Of a stretch of 64,000 bases of DNA, positions 8,770 through 17,143 are shown piece after piece. The position numbers and the translations under genes are program-made. Positions within the stretch are counted from its first letter, which is position 1. Every line of letters starts with the position of its first letter. Location: contig NZDE01000010.1 of assembly GCA_002690045.1 (NCBI GenBank), forward strand, positions 62,001 through 126,000. The letters run 5' to 3'. A model generated the notes under the pieces. It was not told the DNA's origin, made no database searches, and saw only the letters and a list, made by a program, of their open reading frames with translations. The DNA is from Alphaproteobacteria bacterium. GTDB lineage: Bacteria; Pseudomonadota; Alphaproteobacteria; Micavibrionales; Micavibrionaceae.

Positions 8770-9732
8770 ATGGATGATGATTTATTAAACCCAGTCAAAA
8801 TTGATTTATCAGATTATGATGATGATGACGGCAATGGCGATACAGATGCAGATAATGCCGCGCAAAGTGCTGCGTCACCGCCGCCGCAAGCGCCAGTCGC
8901 GCCACCATCAAATCCTGCGCCAAGTCCAGAAGATCTGGACAAAGCTTTAGCGGGCGAAAACGCACCTGCTTCTGCGCCTACAGCGCCGCCTGCATCTGTC
9001 GTGCCGTCCTTACCAGAGGAAGATAGCGCTGCCGCGCCTTTAGCTGAAGAAACCGCGCCTCAGACCGTGTCACAGCCTGAAACTGCACCTGTTGCGGCCA
9101 GTGATGATGCGCCAGAAGTGGATATGAACGGTAATAAAATTAACCGTGTTAAATTGGGTGAAGAAATTAATTTAACGCGTTTGGACCCCAGTTTAAAACG
9201 TGTTTTGATTGGCATGGGGTGGGATGCAAAGGTTTTTGCCGATGAATCGACGCCAGATTTAGATGTGTCTTTGTTCTTACTCGATAAGAACGATATGACT
9301 CGCGATAATGAAGACTTCGTTTTTTATAATAATTTGGAGGCCTGTGAAGGCGGCGTTCAGCATCACGGTGACAACCGTACGGGCGCGGGTGATGGTGATG
9401 ATGAAAATATCACCATTACGTTTAATGAAATTCCGTATGATGTTTTGCGTATTGAGGTCGTGTTATCGATCTATCAAGGGCGCGAAAAAGAACAAAGTTT
9501 TAAGGACGTTGAGAATATCTTTTTCCGTTTAGTTAATGCAGATACGACTATTGAATTATTTAGAATTGAGCTAGATAAAATTGTCGGCGGCGATGATGCT
9601 GTTGGTGTGAAAATTGGTAGCTTTAAGCGTGAAGGGCCAAACTGGTTCTTTGAAGCGCGGGCTGAGCCTGTTGAGCGTGGTTTAGAAGAAGCGGCCACTG
9701 AATATGGCATTATTGTTGCTGAAATGGTTTAA
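8770..9732 (+). CDS. TerD-family protein with an N-terminal Pro/Ala-rich acidic region
   Basis: A 320-residue protein. Residues 1-115 are disordered-looking: an Asp-rich start, then a Pro/Ala/Glu-rich linker. Residues from about 125 onward form a TerD domain: LTRLDPSLKRVLIGMGWD, then PDLDVSLFLLDKND, then VFYNNLEACEGGVQHHGDN and GDGDDENITITF. These match the TerD consensus with its paired Asp-rich Ca2+-binding loops. Long low-complexity N-terminal tethers are unusual for TerD itself. The start ATG at 8770 follows the antiporter stop by three bases, indicating translational coupling. It probably acts with the TerA-like protein (6919) as a cytoplasmic or membrane-associated stress sensor. The domain call is strong; the pathway is inferred. 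Confidence 0.85.
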   Translation: MDDDLLNPVKIDLSDYDDDDGNGDTDADNAAQSAASPPPQAPVAPPSNPAPSPEDLDKALAGENAPASAPTAPPASVVPSLPEEDSAAAPLAEETAPQTVSQPETAPVAASDDAPEVDMNGNKINRVKLGEEINLTRLDPSLKRVLIGMGWDAKVFADESTPDLDVSLFLLDKNDMTRDNEDFVFYNNLEACEGGVQHHGDNRTGAGDGDDENITITFNEIPYDVLRIEVVLSIYQGREKEQSFKDVENIFFRLVNADTTIELFRIELDKIVGGDDAVGVKIGSFKREGPNWFFEARAEPVERGLEEAATEYGIIVAEMV

Positions 9733-9765
9733 ATTAGGCAGAAGCCGATCTTTGAAAGAGATATT

Positions 9766-10410
9766 ATGCGTAGAATGAATATATTTTTGATGGTTTTTGC
9801 ATGTCTTTTGGTAAGTTTGCCAGCGCTCGCACAGGAAGACGCTGTCGCACCCGCGCCGAAAACGGGGGTAGAGCATTTTGTTCTAGAAAAGCCACATACA
9901 CAAATTTTGTTTTTTGCAGATCATTTGGGCTTCTCGCTGTCAAATGGTCGTTTTACTGATTTCGATGGAAAGTTCACGCTTGATTATGATGATTTAGCCA
10001 ACTCATCAGTTGATGTTACGGTTAAAACAGCAAGTATTGAGATGGGTGATGAAGCGTGGAATACGCATATGAAGAATGAGGATTTTCTTAATGTTGAAGC
10101 TTTCCCTGAAATGCGATTTGTTAGCGATTCTGTTGAGCTTTTGGATGACAAAACAGCACATGTGAATGGTAACTTAACCTTGCTAGGCATCGAGCGCCCA
10201 CTCACTTTACATGTAAAACATAATAAGTCAGGTATACACCCATTTAACGGTAAGGTGGTTTCAGGCTTTACTGTTGAAGGTGAGGTGCGTCGTTCTGACT
10301 ATGGTATGACTTTTGGACTGCCGCTATTAGGTGATATCGTTAAAATCCAAATTCAGGTTGAGGGGCATTTGGATACAGCGGGGCAGGACGCGTCAGCCGC
10401 TGAAGAATAA
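9766..10410 (+). CDS. YceI-family periplasmic protein (polyisoprenoid-binding lipocalin-like)
   Basis: A 214-residue protein with a signal peptide (residues 1-22, ending LPALAQ). The mature part has the YceI lipocalin-like beta-barrel pattern: FVLEKPHTQILFFADHLGFS near the start, FTLDYDDLANSSVDVTVKTA, WNTHMKNEDFLNVEAFPEM and LTLLGIERPLTLHVK. YceI barrels hold long-chain isoprenoids such as polyprenols or quinone precursors in the periplasm. The gene follows the TerD-like gene by 33 bases and may be read through from it. The C-terminus ends in a short acidic tail. Its ligand is not predictable from the sequence. Confidence 0.85.
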   Translation: MRRMNIFLMVFACLLVSLPALAQEDAVAPAPKTGVEHFVLEKPHTQILFFADHLGFSLSNGRFTDFDGKFTLDYDDLANSSVDVTVKTASIEMGDEAWNTHMKNEDFLNVEAFPEMRFVSDSVELLDDKTAHVNGNLTLLGIERPLTLHVKHNKSGIHPFNGKVVSGFTVEGEVRRSDYGMTFGLPLLGDIVKIQIQVEGHLDTAGQDASAAEE

Positions 10411-10570
10411 TCTAATCTTTTAGATAGGATTGTATCTATCATTTACAATCTTTTTACTTTTATCTGGCAAAATAATCTTGTGTGTGAGGGAGTAAGAATC
10501 TCCTGAATTTTTATATCGCAAATGACGATATTATGAAGTGACCGGGCAAATCCGGTATATTGGGTGTTAT

Positions 10571-10614
10571 ATGGAGCTGTTATAGGATGATCTATAACGG
10601 CTCCATTGTTTTTT
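10571..10614 (+). terminator. Strong rho-independent terminator, 160 bases after the YceI gene
   Basis: A 15-bp stem with arms ATGGAGCTGTTATAG (10571-10585) and CTATAACGGCTCCAT (10592-10606) and one G-U pair has a 6-base loop and is followed by TGTTTTTT. It ends transcription rightward but lies far from the YceI stop at 10410, leaving a long 3' region. The rest of 10411-10691 contains a weak ATCTAA/TTAGAT hairpin and no convincing gene. Confidence 0.75.
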
Positions 10615-10691
10615 AATACTTGCACAATAGGCAACGACCTTATATTCATGCTATACTGAGTAGTTGATGGAATATTTTTTAGACAGAAACC

Positions 10692-11201
10692 ATGCGTAAG
10701 ACCTTTAAAGAAGTAATGAACATGTTGAGCGTGCCCAAAGTTTTGGGGCCGTATGAAACATGGCCGTGGTCACATTATGACGAAGCCACGCAGACAAGCA
10801 TTAGCGCGGAAGTGCGTATGGGGTCACAGGACGATAGTGTTGAAGCTGAAATTCAAGTTATTCGTGATGATCCAAAGGATGGTGAGGCGCCATTTGAATG
10901 CTTATTATGGGTTATCGTTGAGCGCCGTAAAGATGACCAATGGTGTACAACCTCTTTAACTCATAAAGGTCAGCCGCACCCGCAAGATATTTATGATTGG
11001 GAACAGCGCGCATTAAAAGTGTTTGCCCGCTGCGCCGTATTGCTAAACCAAAGCATCATGCCGAATTTTGACGAAATTTTCCAAGAAGAATTCAAAAGTA
11101 ATGACCGTTTCGGCTCTAAAGGCGGTGCAGGCGGCAGTAAATCTCCAATCGTCCGCCCAGAGGCATTATTAGATATGCGCAAAGATGGCGGTGGATTTTA
11201 A
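10692..11201 (+). CDS. Conserved-looking hypothetical protein (169 aa)
   Basis: I do not recognise this family. The protein is soluble, with no signal peptide or membrane segment. An aromatic N-terminal block (LGPYETWPWSHYDE) leads into a beta-rich middle (TSISAEVRMGSQDDSVEAEI, then FECLLWVIVERRKDDQW). A helical stretch around EQRALKVFARCAVLL follows, and the C-terminus is Gly/Ser-rich and probably disordered. It starts at ATG 10692, downstream of a strong terminator, so it is likely an independent unit. It ends before a palindromic terminator shared with bipA. Normal codon use for the window and clean flanking signals support a real gene. Confidence 0.7.
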   Translation: MRKTFKEVMNMLSVPKVLGPYETWPWSHYDEATQTSISAEVRMGSQDDSVEAEIQVIRDDPKDGEAPFECLLWVIVERRKDDQWCTTSLTHKGQPHPQDIYDWEQRALKVFARCAVLLNQSIMPNFDEIFQEEFKSNDRFGSKGGAGGSKSPIVRPEALLDMRKDGGGF

Positions 11202-11231
11202 CCTCGGTATTTTTTCTTTTTATCTTTAGAA

Positions 11232-11265
11232 TTAAAAAAAGGCGCGAAATTCGCGCCTTTTATTT
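11232..11265. terminator. Bidirectional rho-independent terminator
   Basis: A-tract, then AGGCGCGA / TCGCGCCT stem (about 11240-11258) with a three-base loop, then TTTTATTTTG. It sits between the convergent 169-aa gene and bipA and has U-tracts in both directions. Confidence 0.85.
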
Positions 11266-11271
11266 TGTTCT

Positions 11272-13086
11272 TTATGATGCCTGTTTCGCGGCAATTTTAC
11301 GCTCATGCGGTTTTAAGAAACGTTTGCGTAGGCGTAGGTTCTTTGGTGTGACTTCAACCAATTCATCATCGTTAATGTAAGACATCATGTCTTCCAATGT
11401 CATGCGCTTTGGCGGGACGAGCGTTACCGCTTCATCTGAGCCTGATGCGCGCATGTTGGTCAATTTCTTACCTTTAAGCACGTTGACGTCCAAATCGTTT
11501 TCACGGTTATGTTGGCCGATAATCATGCCTTCATAAACATCAACTTGTGGATCAATGAACATAAAGCCACGGTCTTGTAGGTTAAATATCGCATAAGCAA
11601 CGGCTTGACCGTCACCATTTGAAATCAACACGCCGTTGTGACGGCCTTTAATGTCGCCTTTATATGGGCCGTATTCCATGAAGATACGGTTCATAACGCC
11701 TGTGCCGCGTGTATCAGTCATAAATTCACTTTGATAACCGATTAAGCCGCGTGATGGCGCTTTGAAGGTGATGCGTGTTTTGCCGACGCTTTGACGCATA
11801 TCAGTCATTTCGGCTTTACGCAGCTGCATTTTTTCAACAACAATGCCAGAATATTCTTCATCAACGTCAATGAAAACTTCTTCATACGGCTCAAGCTTTT
11901 GGCCGTTTTCTTCTTTAACTAATACGCGTGGTTTTGAAACAGTCATTTCAAAACCTTCACGGCGCATTGTTTCAATCAGAACGCCAAGTTGCAATTCACC
12001 GCGGCCGCCAACTTCATATGCATCTTTGTTATCTGATTCTTTAACAGTGATGGCAACGTTACCCTCGTCCTCTGCTAACAAGCGGTCACGAATCATTGTT
12101 GAGGTTAGCTTTTTACCTTCACGGCCCGCAAGTGGGGAATCGTTAACGGTAATAGTAATCGCCATTGTTGGTGGGTCAATCGGTGTCGATTGAATAGGCT
12201 CATCAATTTCTGGCGCACAGATTGTGTCTGACACGGTTGTTTCTTTAATGCCCGCAATACAAACAATATCGCCTGCGACAACCTCATCAACAACTTTACG
12301 TTCAATGCCTTCAAAACGAAGGAGTTTTGTTAGGCGGAATGTTTCAACTTTTTTACCGTCTAGGCTAAGTGACTTAACGCTATCGTTAACGCGCGCACGA
12401 CCGCTATAGATTTTACCGGTTAAAACACGCCCAAGGAAGTTGTCCTTATCAAGCATGGTTGCAAGCATAGAAAATGGTGCGTCTGGATTGTTCTTTGGCG
12501 CAGGGACGTGCTTGACAATTAAGTCCATCAACGGCGCAAGATTTTCACGTGGGTCGGTATCTAAATGTTCAACTGCCCAGCCGTCACGACCTGATGCGTA
12601 TAGAATAGGGAATTCTAGTTGGTCTTCATGCGCATCTAGTGACACGAAAAGGTCGAAGACTTCGTCAACAACGTCTTCGCCGCGGCTGTCAGCTTTATCA
12701 ATTTTATTGACGACAACGATTGGCTTTAGGCCAAGGTTTAGTGCCTTAGACAGAACGAATTTTGTTTGTGGCATTGGGCCTTCTGCTGCGTCTGTTAACA
12801 GGATTACACCATCTGCCATCGACAATACACGCTCAACTTCACCGCCGAAATCGGCGTGGCCTGGGGTGTCGATAATATTAACGCGTACGCCTTTCCAGTC
12901 TACAGCTGTACATTTTGCCAAAATTGTAATGCCACGTTCTTTTTCCAAATCATTGGAGTCCATAACGCGTTCATTCATGTTTTGGTGGCTTTGGAATGTG
13001 CCGCTTTGTTTGAAGATAGAGTCAATAAGAGTAGTTTTGCCATGGTCAACATGGGCAATAATAGCAACGTTGCGAATTTCTGACAT
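11272..13086 (-). CDS. bipA: Ribosome-binding translational GTPase BipA/TypA
   Basis: A 604-residue translation-factor GTPase, close to the E. coli length. The G domain has NVAIIAHVDHGKTT (G1), RGITI (G2), DTPGHADFGGEVERV (G3) and NKIDKADSR (G4). EF-G-like domains III and V and the BipA-specific C-terminal domain follow (TPKNLRLRKRFLKPHER). BipA binds 70S ribosomes and promotes 50S maturation and expression of stress and surface genes. I place the start at ATG 13086 (MSEIRNVAI), preceded by AAAGG, rather than at the in-frame GTG 13107, because the family normally begins at this residue. Termination uses the palindrome at 11232-11265. Confidence 0.95.
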   Translation of the reverse strand: MSEIRNVAIIAHVDHGKTTLIDSIFKQSGTFQSHQNMNERVMDSNDLEKERGITILAKCTAVDWKGVRVNIIDTPGHADFGGEVERVLSMADGVILLTDAAEGPMPQTKFVLSKALNLGLKPIVVVNKIDKADSRGEDVVDEVFDLFVSLDAHEDQLEFPILYASGRDGWAVEHLDTDPRENLAPLMDLIVKHVPAPKNNPDAPFSMLATMLDKDNFLGRVLTGKIYSGRARVNDSVKSLSLDGKKVETFRLTKLLRFEGIERKVVDEVVAGDIVCIAGIKETTVSDTICAPEIDEPIQSTPIDPPTMAITITVNDSPLAGREGKKLTSTMIRDRLLAEDEGNVAITVKESDNKDAYEVGGRGELQLGVLIETMRREGFEMTVSKPRVLVKEENGQKLEPYEEVFIDVDEEYSGIVVEKMQLRKAEMTDMRQSVGKTRITFKAPSRGLIGYQSEFMTDTRGTGVMNRIFMEYGPYKGDIKGRHNGVLISNGDGQAVAYAIFNLQDRGFMFIDPQVDVYEGMIIGQHNRENDLDVNVLKGKKLTNMRASGSDEAVTLVPPKRMTLEDMMSYINDDELVEVTPKNLRLRKRFLKPHERKIAAKQAS

Positions 13087-13207
13087 AGAGGGCGACCTTT
13101 CACGCACAATTTACCGATGATTCCTGATCGGTAGTTTCTTTATATGGTTGCGGTATTACCTGTAAATGACAAAGTTTTCAACACAAATCTTATAAGTGTC
13201 TGAATTT

Positions 13208-13243
13208 CTAAAAAATAATGCCCAGCTTGCGCCGGGCATTATT
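13208..13243 (-). terminator. Rho-independent terminator of the Gly/Asp/Phe-rich secreted protein gene
   Basis: Stem AATAATGCCC / GGGCATTATT (13214-13223 and 13234-13243), followed on the minus strand by a T-tract reading TTTTTTAG. It is just downstream of the stop at 13278. Confidence 0.75.
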
Positions 13244-13277
13244 AAGAAACTATGCTCAAATTTATTTGGGGCGTTAC

Positions 13278-14756
13278 TTATCCGAATAGGCTGCCGATGC
13301 TACCAAGTAGGTCGCCGCCAATGCTGCCTAGTAGGTCGCCAACTGCGCCAGAGATTGTATCGGATAGCATGCCTGTGATGCCTTCAGTAATGCTGCCTGT
13401 GATGCTGCTTAAGTCGAAGCCGCCTAGCAAGCTGCCAACATCGAAGCCACCTAACATGTCGCCGAGACCATCAGTTATGCCGCCCATGTCAAAGCCAAGG
13501 TCAAAGCCACCAAAATCAAGGCCACCAAGGTCAAAGCCGTCGAGCATGCTGCCCATGTCAAAGTCACCGAAGCCAAAGTCGCCGAAGCTAAAGTCACCAA
13601 AGAAGTCACCGCCAATGCTGCCAAGGTCAAAGCTATCGCCAAGGCCGCTGAAGAAGTCACTTGCTGCGCCCGCCGCTGCGTCACCTAATTGACCTGCCGC
13701 GCCATCTAGCGCCTGACCAATAGTGTTGCCGAGGCCGCCAGGAAGGCCCTGTAAGAATGATGCATCTGCAAAGCTGCCATAGAAGTCACCAAGAGACGAG
13801 ATACCACCAATTTGTGCTGCGCCGCCAATGGCTGACATGAACGAGCTTGATGTATTACCTGTCTGCGATAGGTTTGTTACGCCTGTGTTAACAGGTGTAC
13901 CAAATGATAACGTACTTTGTGTCTGTCCGTTAGACCCTGTAATGCCTAGATTGCCTAAAGATCCACCTAAATAGTTGGTTAAGGAGCTAGATGCTTGACT
14001 AGAGAGGCCGTCCATCGCGTTATTTGCAATGCCGTTCCAGAAGCTACCGCCTGTGCTGCTACCAGTTGATGCATTACTTACGGCGTTGTAGTTTGAATAA
14101 TATGATGAGCCGCCTGTGTTGCTTGCTACAGAGTTATAACTTCCGCTATATACGTCGTTTCCATAGTTACCAAAGCTGCCTGTGTCGATTCCAAAATCGC
14201 CGAGGTCAAAACCATATCCACTGATGTCTGATAAGCCATAGGACCCAGTTGCATTGCTTGATGTACTTACTGCTTCAGCGAAATCAGAAGCGCTCATATC
14301 AAACTTAAGGCCTGACGAAGGGTCATAAAGCTCATATTGGCCTGTAAATTCGTTTTCAGTGGCGTATAGCTGACCGTTTGAGCCCCCTGGAAGAATATAT
14401 TGGTAATTATCGCTGTTTGCTGCTTGGTAAGTGTAACCATAATCATCAAATGAGCCGTATTGGTTCCAACCGTAATCATGATGCGTATTATAATAATACT
14501 CAGGGGCGTAATTTGAATTAGTGTATTGTGAGGATATTCCTCCGAATGACGCTAGTGGATCATCATCTCCAATAAGATCGTTATAATAGTTCCCATAGCC
14601 TCCCGTGTAGGTGCCACAACCTGTTGGGCCACAGCCATCTACATAGTAAAAATCTTCTTGTGTGAGTGTGTAGCCAGCTGCTACAACCTCTCCTTGCACG
14701 CTTATTGCTGATATTGCTATCAGCGCCAAAGCGGAATATTTGTATTTCTTAAACAT
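13278..14756 (-). CDS. Secreted Gly/Asp/Phe/Ser-rich repetitive protein, function unknown
   Basis: A 492-residue protein with a signal peptide (about residues 1-27, basic start then ALALIAISAISVQGEVVAA). The N-terminal third is rich in Tyr, Gly, Asn and Asp. The middle has Ser/Thr/Asn/Gly segments. The C-terminal third (about residues 345-492) is a degenerate repeat built on GDFGFGDFDMGSMLDGFDLG-like units, then short LLGSIGGDLLGSIG units. Such composition is seen in surface layers, adhesins and amyloid-like matrix proteins, but I recognise no domain. There is no calcium-binding RTX nonapeptide and no C-terminal autotransporter barrel. The ATG at 14756 is preceded by AGAGGGA, a good ribosome-binding site. 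It forms its own unit ended by the terminator at 13208-13243. Localisation is well supported; function is unknown. Confidence 0.75.
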   Translation of the reverse strand: MFKKYKYSALALIAISAISVQGEVVAAGYTLTQEDFYYVDGCGPTGCGTYTGGYGNYYNDLIGDDDPLASFGGISSQYTNSNYAPEYYYNTHHDYGWNQYGSFDDYGYTYQAANSDNYQYILPGGSNGQLYATENEFTGQYELYDPSSGLKFDMSASDFAEAVSTSSNATGSYGLSDISGYGFDLGDFGIDTGSFGNYGNDVYSGSYNSVASNTGGSSYYSNYNAVSNASTGSSTGGSFWNGIANNAMDGLSSQASSSLTNYLGGSLGNLGITGSNGQTQSTLSFGTPVNTGVTNLSQTGNTSSSFMSAIGGAAQIGGISSLGDFYGSFADASFLQGLPGGLGNTIGQALDGAAGQLGDAAAGAASDFFSGLGDSFDLGSIGGDFFGDFSFGDFGFGDFDMGSMLDGFDLGGLDFGGFDLGFDMGGITDGLGDMLGGFDVGSLLGGFDLSSITGSITEGITGMLSDTISGAVGDLLGSIGGDLLGSIGSLFG

Positions 14757-15226
14757 ATATAATCCCTCTTTCTAAATTTGAGCCGCAAATACAAAAAATG
14801 CTGATACATTAATGATAAAGCCTAGAGGATGGTTTTTGCAAAAATATATCGTAAGTTATTGATTTGTAATATTTATATAAAATTTTATATTATTTTTATT
14901 TGCATTGTTATTATATGCGTAGTTGCAAAAATATAAAACCCCATACGTGACTTATTAAAACACATAAATGTTAAAAGAATCTTTCCGTCTGAATACAAAA
15001 AAAATATACGCTTAATTCGCTGATTTATAAGGGTTTTGAGCGGCTCAACTACAGAGGTAAAATATTTACCATATTTGTTAAGTATTTTTTAATCAAATAA
15101 GGACAATATGTAATCACCGACACAAAAAAGGTGAAACGAATAGCAGTGCTAAACAAGTGGCCAAGTTGTGCGGGGAAATATTTTTTTAATAGTAATTAAC
15201 GGGTGTAAAGAAAACGGAGTTTAGTT
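14757..15226. other. AT-rich 470-base intergenic region
   Basis: Divergent promoter region between the secreted repetitive protein gene (minus strand) and the 205-aa gene (plus strand). It is very AT-rich with many poly-A/T tracts. I find no tRNA, no convincing open frame and no hairpin with a T-tract. AT-richness at a divergent surface-protein promoter is compatible with regulation by a nucleoid protein, but no specific site is visible. Confidence 0.4.
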
Positions 15227-15844
15227 ATGCAGGTAAATGTAAACGAGCTAATAGAAGCATCAGATTTAAAAGAGCCGCTCTATCAAGGTAAGCGGGTTGT
15301 GAAGAAATATCCGGTTGCGGGTGACCATAAAAGCCACTGCATGGTTTTTGATTGGCGTGACCAAGGTTTATTGCATGTAGAATTAAAAGCCGGTTTAACG
15401 GGGCGCGATTTAGAACCTAAAGACCTTGCGCAGTATCCTGTAAGTTTTCAGGCACGTACATTTGTTGATATTGAGACAGCAAATGAAAACGAAGATGAAG
15501 AGGAAAGCGGCACATCTGGTCGATCTGGTAAAGGCGGCGGCGGTAAACGTCCTGCGAAACACGCGTTTAGTAAAGCATTGGATGCTGAACATGCGGAACA
15601 TGGTAAAATTAAGCGCATGATGATTATGGGCAAGGAAATCGCACAGGAAGCTTTTGCAGTTGCTTATGAGAATTTGAAAGAGCAGCTTCACCAAACGAAG
15701 ATCGCTGCGATGGATATGATGAAGGGCGTTGCAAATATTGAACGTGCAACACCAGGTGGCGGCCTTGATGCAAAAGGTAACGAAACCATCAATTACAAAT
15801 ATAACATTGAGAAAAACTCAACAATGTTCTCTGGGCCGTCTTGA
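15227..15844 (+). CDS. Hypothetical protein with a disordered basic/Gly-rich linker (205 aa)
   Basis: I do not recognise this family. Residues 1-80 look like a small beta-rich domain (LYQGKRVVKKYPVAGDHKSH, then DWRDQGLLHVELKAGLTG). Residues 85-110 are an acidic then Gly/Lys-rich linker (ENEDEEES followed by GRSGKGGGGKRP). The C-terminal half is helical (GKEIAQEAFAVAYENLKEQL). It has no signal peptide or membrane helix. It starts at ATG 15227 after ACGGAG and ends before its own terminator at 15873-15908, so it is probably monocistronic. The charged linker suggests a nucleic-acid or protein-scaffold role, which is speculation. Confidence 0.7.
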   Translation: MQVNVNELIEASDLKEPLYQGKRVVKKYPVAGDHKSHCMVFDWRDQGLLHVELKAGLTGRDLEPKDLAQYPVSFQARTFVDIETANENEDEEESGTSGRSGKGGGGKRPAKHAFSKALDAEHAEHGKIKRMMIMGKEIAQEAFAVAYENLKEQLHQTKIAAMDMMKGVANIERATPGGGLDAKGNETINYKYNIEKNSTMFSGPS

Positions 15845-15872
15845 TGATGGTCGTATAAAGATTTTTTACACC

Positions 15873-15908
15873 AGCAAGGGCGTGGATATTTCCGCGCCCT
15901 TGCTTTTG
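15873..15908. terminator. Rho-independent terminator
   Basis: Stem AGCAAGGGCG (15873-15882) and CGCCCTTGCT (15895-15904), followed by TTTT. It ends the 205-aa gene and lies against the stop of the convergent ferredoxin gene. Confidence 0.8.
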
Positions 15909-15910
15909 TA

Positions 15911-16222
15911 TTAACCTGTAGGGGCAAGTTTCAAACGGATGCCGTCTAACGCTTCGCTCATTATTAATTGGCATGACAGGCGGGAGTTATCTTCAACATC
16001 AACTGCTTCGTCAAGCATATCAAGTTCGTCGTCGCGTGCGTCAGGGATTTTATCAAGCCATTCATCTTCGACATAAACGTGACATGTCGCGCAGCAGCAG
16101 GCGCCGCCACATTCGGCCTTAATAGGCAGGCCATGGTCGCGGATAATTTCCATGACCCGCCAACCTTCAACCGCTTCAAGGTGATGCACTTCACCGTTAA
16201 AATCTGTGACAATGATTTCCAT
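15911..16222 (-). CDS. Adrenodoxin-type [2Fe-2S] ferredoxin
   Basis: A 103-residue ferredoxin with cluster ligands in the spacing Cys38-x5-Cys44-x2-Cys47 and a fourth Cys85. They sit in ECGGACCCATCHVYV and SRLSCQL. There are extra neighbouring cysteines at 42 and 43, giving an unusual CCC triplet. The length and motif are those of the adrenodoxin/ISC ferredoxin class, which supplies electrons for Fe-S cluster assembly or for monooxygenases. No isc genes are adjacent, so the partner is unknown. The start ATG at 16222 is three bases after the stop of the upstream membrane-protein gene, so the two are translationally coupled. Confidence 0.9.
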   Translation of the reverse strand: MEIIVTDFNGEVHHLEAVEGWRVMEIIRDHGLPIKAECGGACCCATCHVYVEDEWLDKIPDARDDELDMLDEAVDVEDNSRLSCQLIMSEALDGIRLKLAPTG

Positions 16223-16225
16223 GTC

Positions 16226-17101
16226 TTACTCTTCGTTCTGTTTTTCTGTGTTTGTGTTTTTATTTTTATCAAAGAAACCGCGCATGCCTTCGGTCATGGC
16301 CACGGTGCTGACAATGCCAATCAGAAGAGCGGTAAACTGTGTGATCGTCTCCACCAGAATTTGTTCCGCTGATGACAGGTTTTGGGCGTCTATAGCTAAG
16401 GCGGTGACTAAAAAGCCCCTAACAATAGACAGCGCTGCAATAAAAGGAATTAGGCAAATCATATAACAGGCAATCATTTTAAATACGAGGCGCTGTTTAA
16501 TAGCTGTCATGTAGAAGTCTTTAAAATATATATTTGCGGCAGGTGCGATGTAGATCCACAGCAATGGAAACCAGAAAATGGCCGTTACAAGAATGATTAA
16601 TGCGGTTACTGCAGGGGTGAATGATACGCTTGTCCCTTCTGGGAGTGTTTCGCCCGCGCTAACCAAGGCAAGGTTTTGGAAGTCTTCTTCTGATATGTAC
16701 ATCAGGCTTTGCACGCCGTAAAAGGCTAAATGAATAAGCGCATATGTGATGATTGCGGCCAGAATGCAGGTTTGGCGATTGTTTAGTTTTTGTGTGTCGC
16801 GGTCTTTTTCGCCGCTCAGCATTACAGGCCAACGTTCATTGAATAAAAAGCTGCGTGTGACTTGGGCATATAACCAGCCTTCTGCAAATATGCTCGGCAG
16901 TAAGGCGATATTCCCTGCGTAATGCCCCTGTGGTATATTCAGTAGAGACAAAATAAGTATCGTCACAAATTTAATGATAAACGGCGCGGCAATAAGCTTT
17001 ATAAGATATTGCCGTTCAGTGAACAGATAGTGATAACCGGTTCCTGCGGATTCGATCATATCAAACTTAGGTTGATTATCTGGTGAAGAATGGTGTAACA
17101 A
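16226..17101 (-). CDS. Multi-pass membrane protein of unknown function
   Basis: A 291-residue protein with about five to six hydrophobic helices (around residues 35-57, 65-85, 110-130, 160-190, 205-230 and 245-270) and a Lys/Asn/Glu-rich hydrophilic C-terminus. The overall look is Yip1-like, but I cannot assign a family with confidence. It is the first gene of a two-gene unit with the ferredoxin, separated by three bases, and it diverges from the rRNA methyltransferase gene. No transporter or enzymatic motif is visible. Confidence 0.7.
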   Translation of the reverse strand: MLHHSSPDNQPKFDMIESAGTGYHYLFTERQYLIKLIAAPFIIKFVTILILSLLNIPQGHYAGNIALLPSIFAEGWLYAQVTRSFLFNERWPVMLSGEKDRDTQKLNNRQTCILAAIITYALIHLAFYGVQSLMYISEEDFQNLALVSAGETLPEGTSVSFTPAVTALIILVTAIFWFPLLWIYIAPAANIYFKDFYMTAIKQRLVFKMIACYMICLIPFIAALSIVRGFLVTALAIDAQNLSSAEQILVETITQFTALLIGIVSTVAMTEGMRGFFDKNKNTNTEKQNEE

Positions 17102-17143
17102 AGCAATACCTTAAAATGAAAAACAATATTGAGTATAAAATAT

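Noticed and set aside
13252-13692. Plus-strand frame opposite the Gly/Asp/Phe-rich protein, with Ser/Lys/Pro repeats
   Set aside because: It is the antisense reading of the repeat region of the minus-strand secreted protein gene. It lacks a ribosome-binding site and the repeat follows the other strand's codons.
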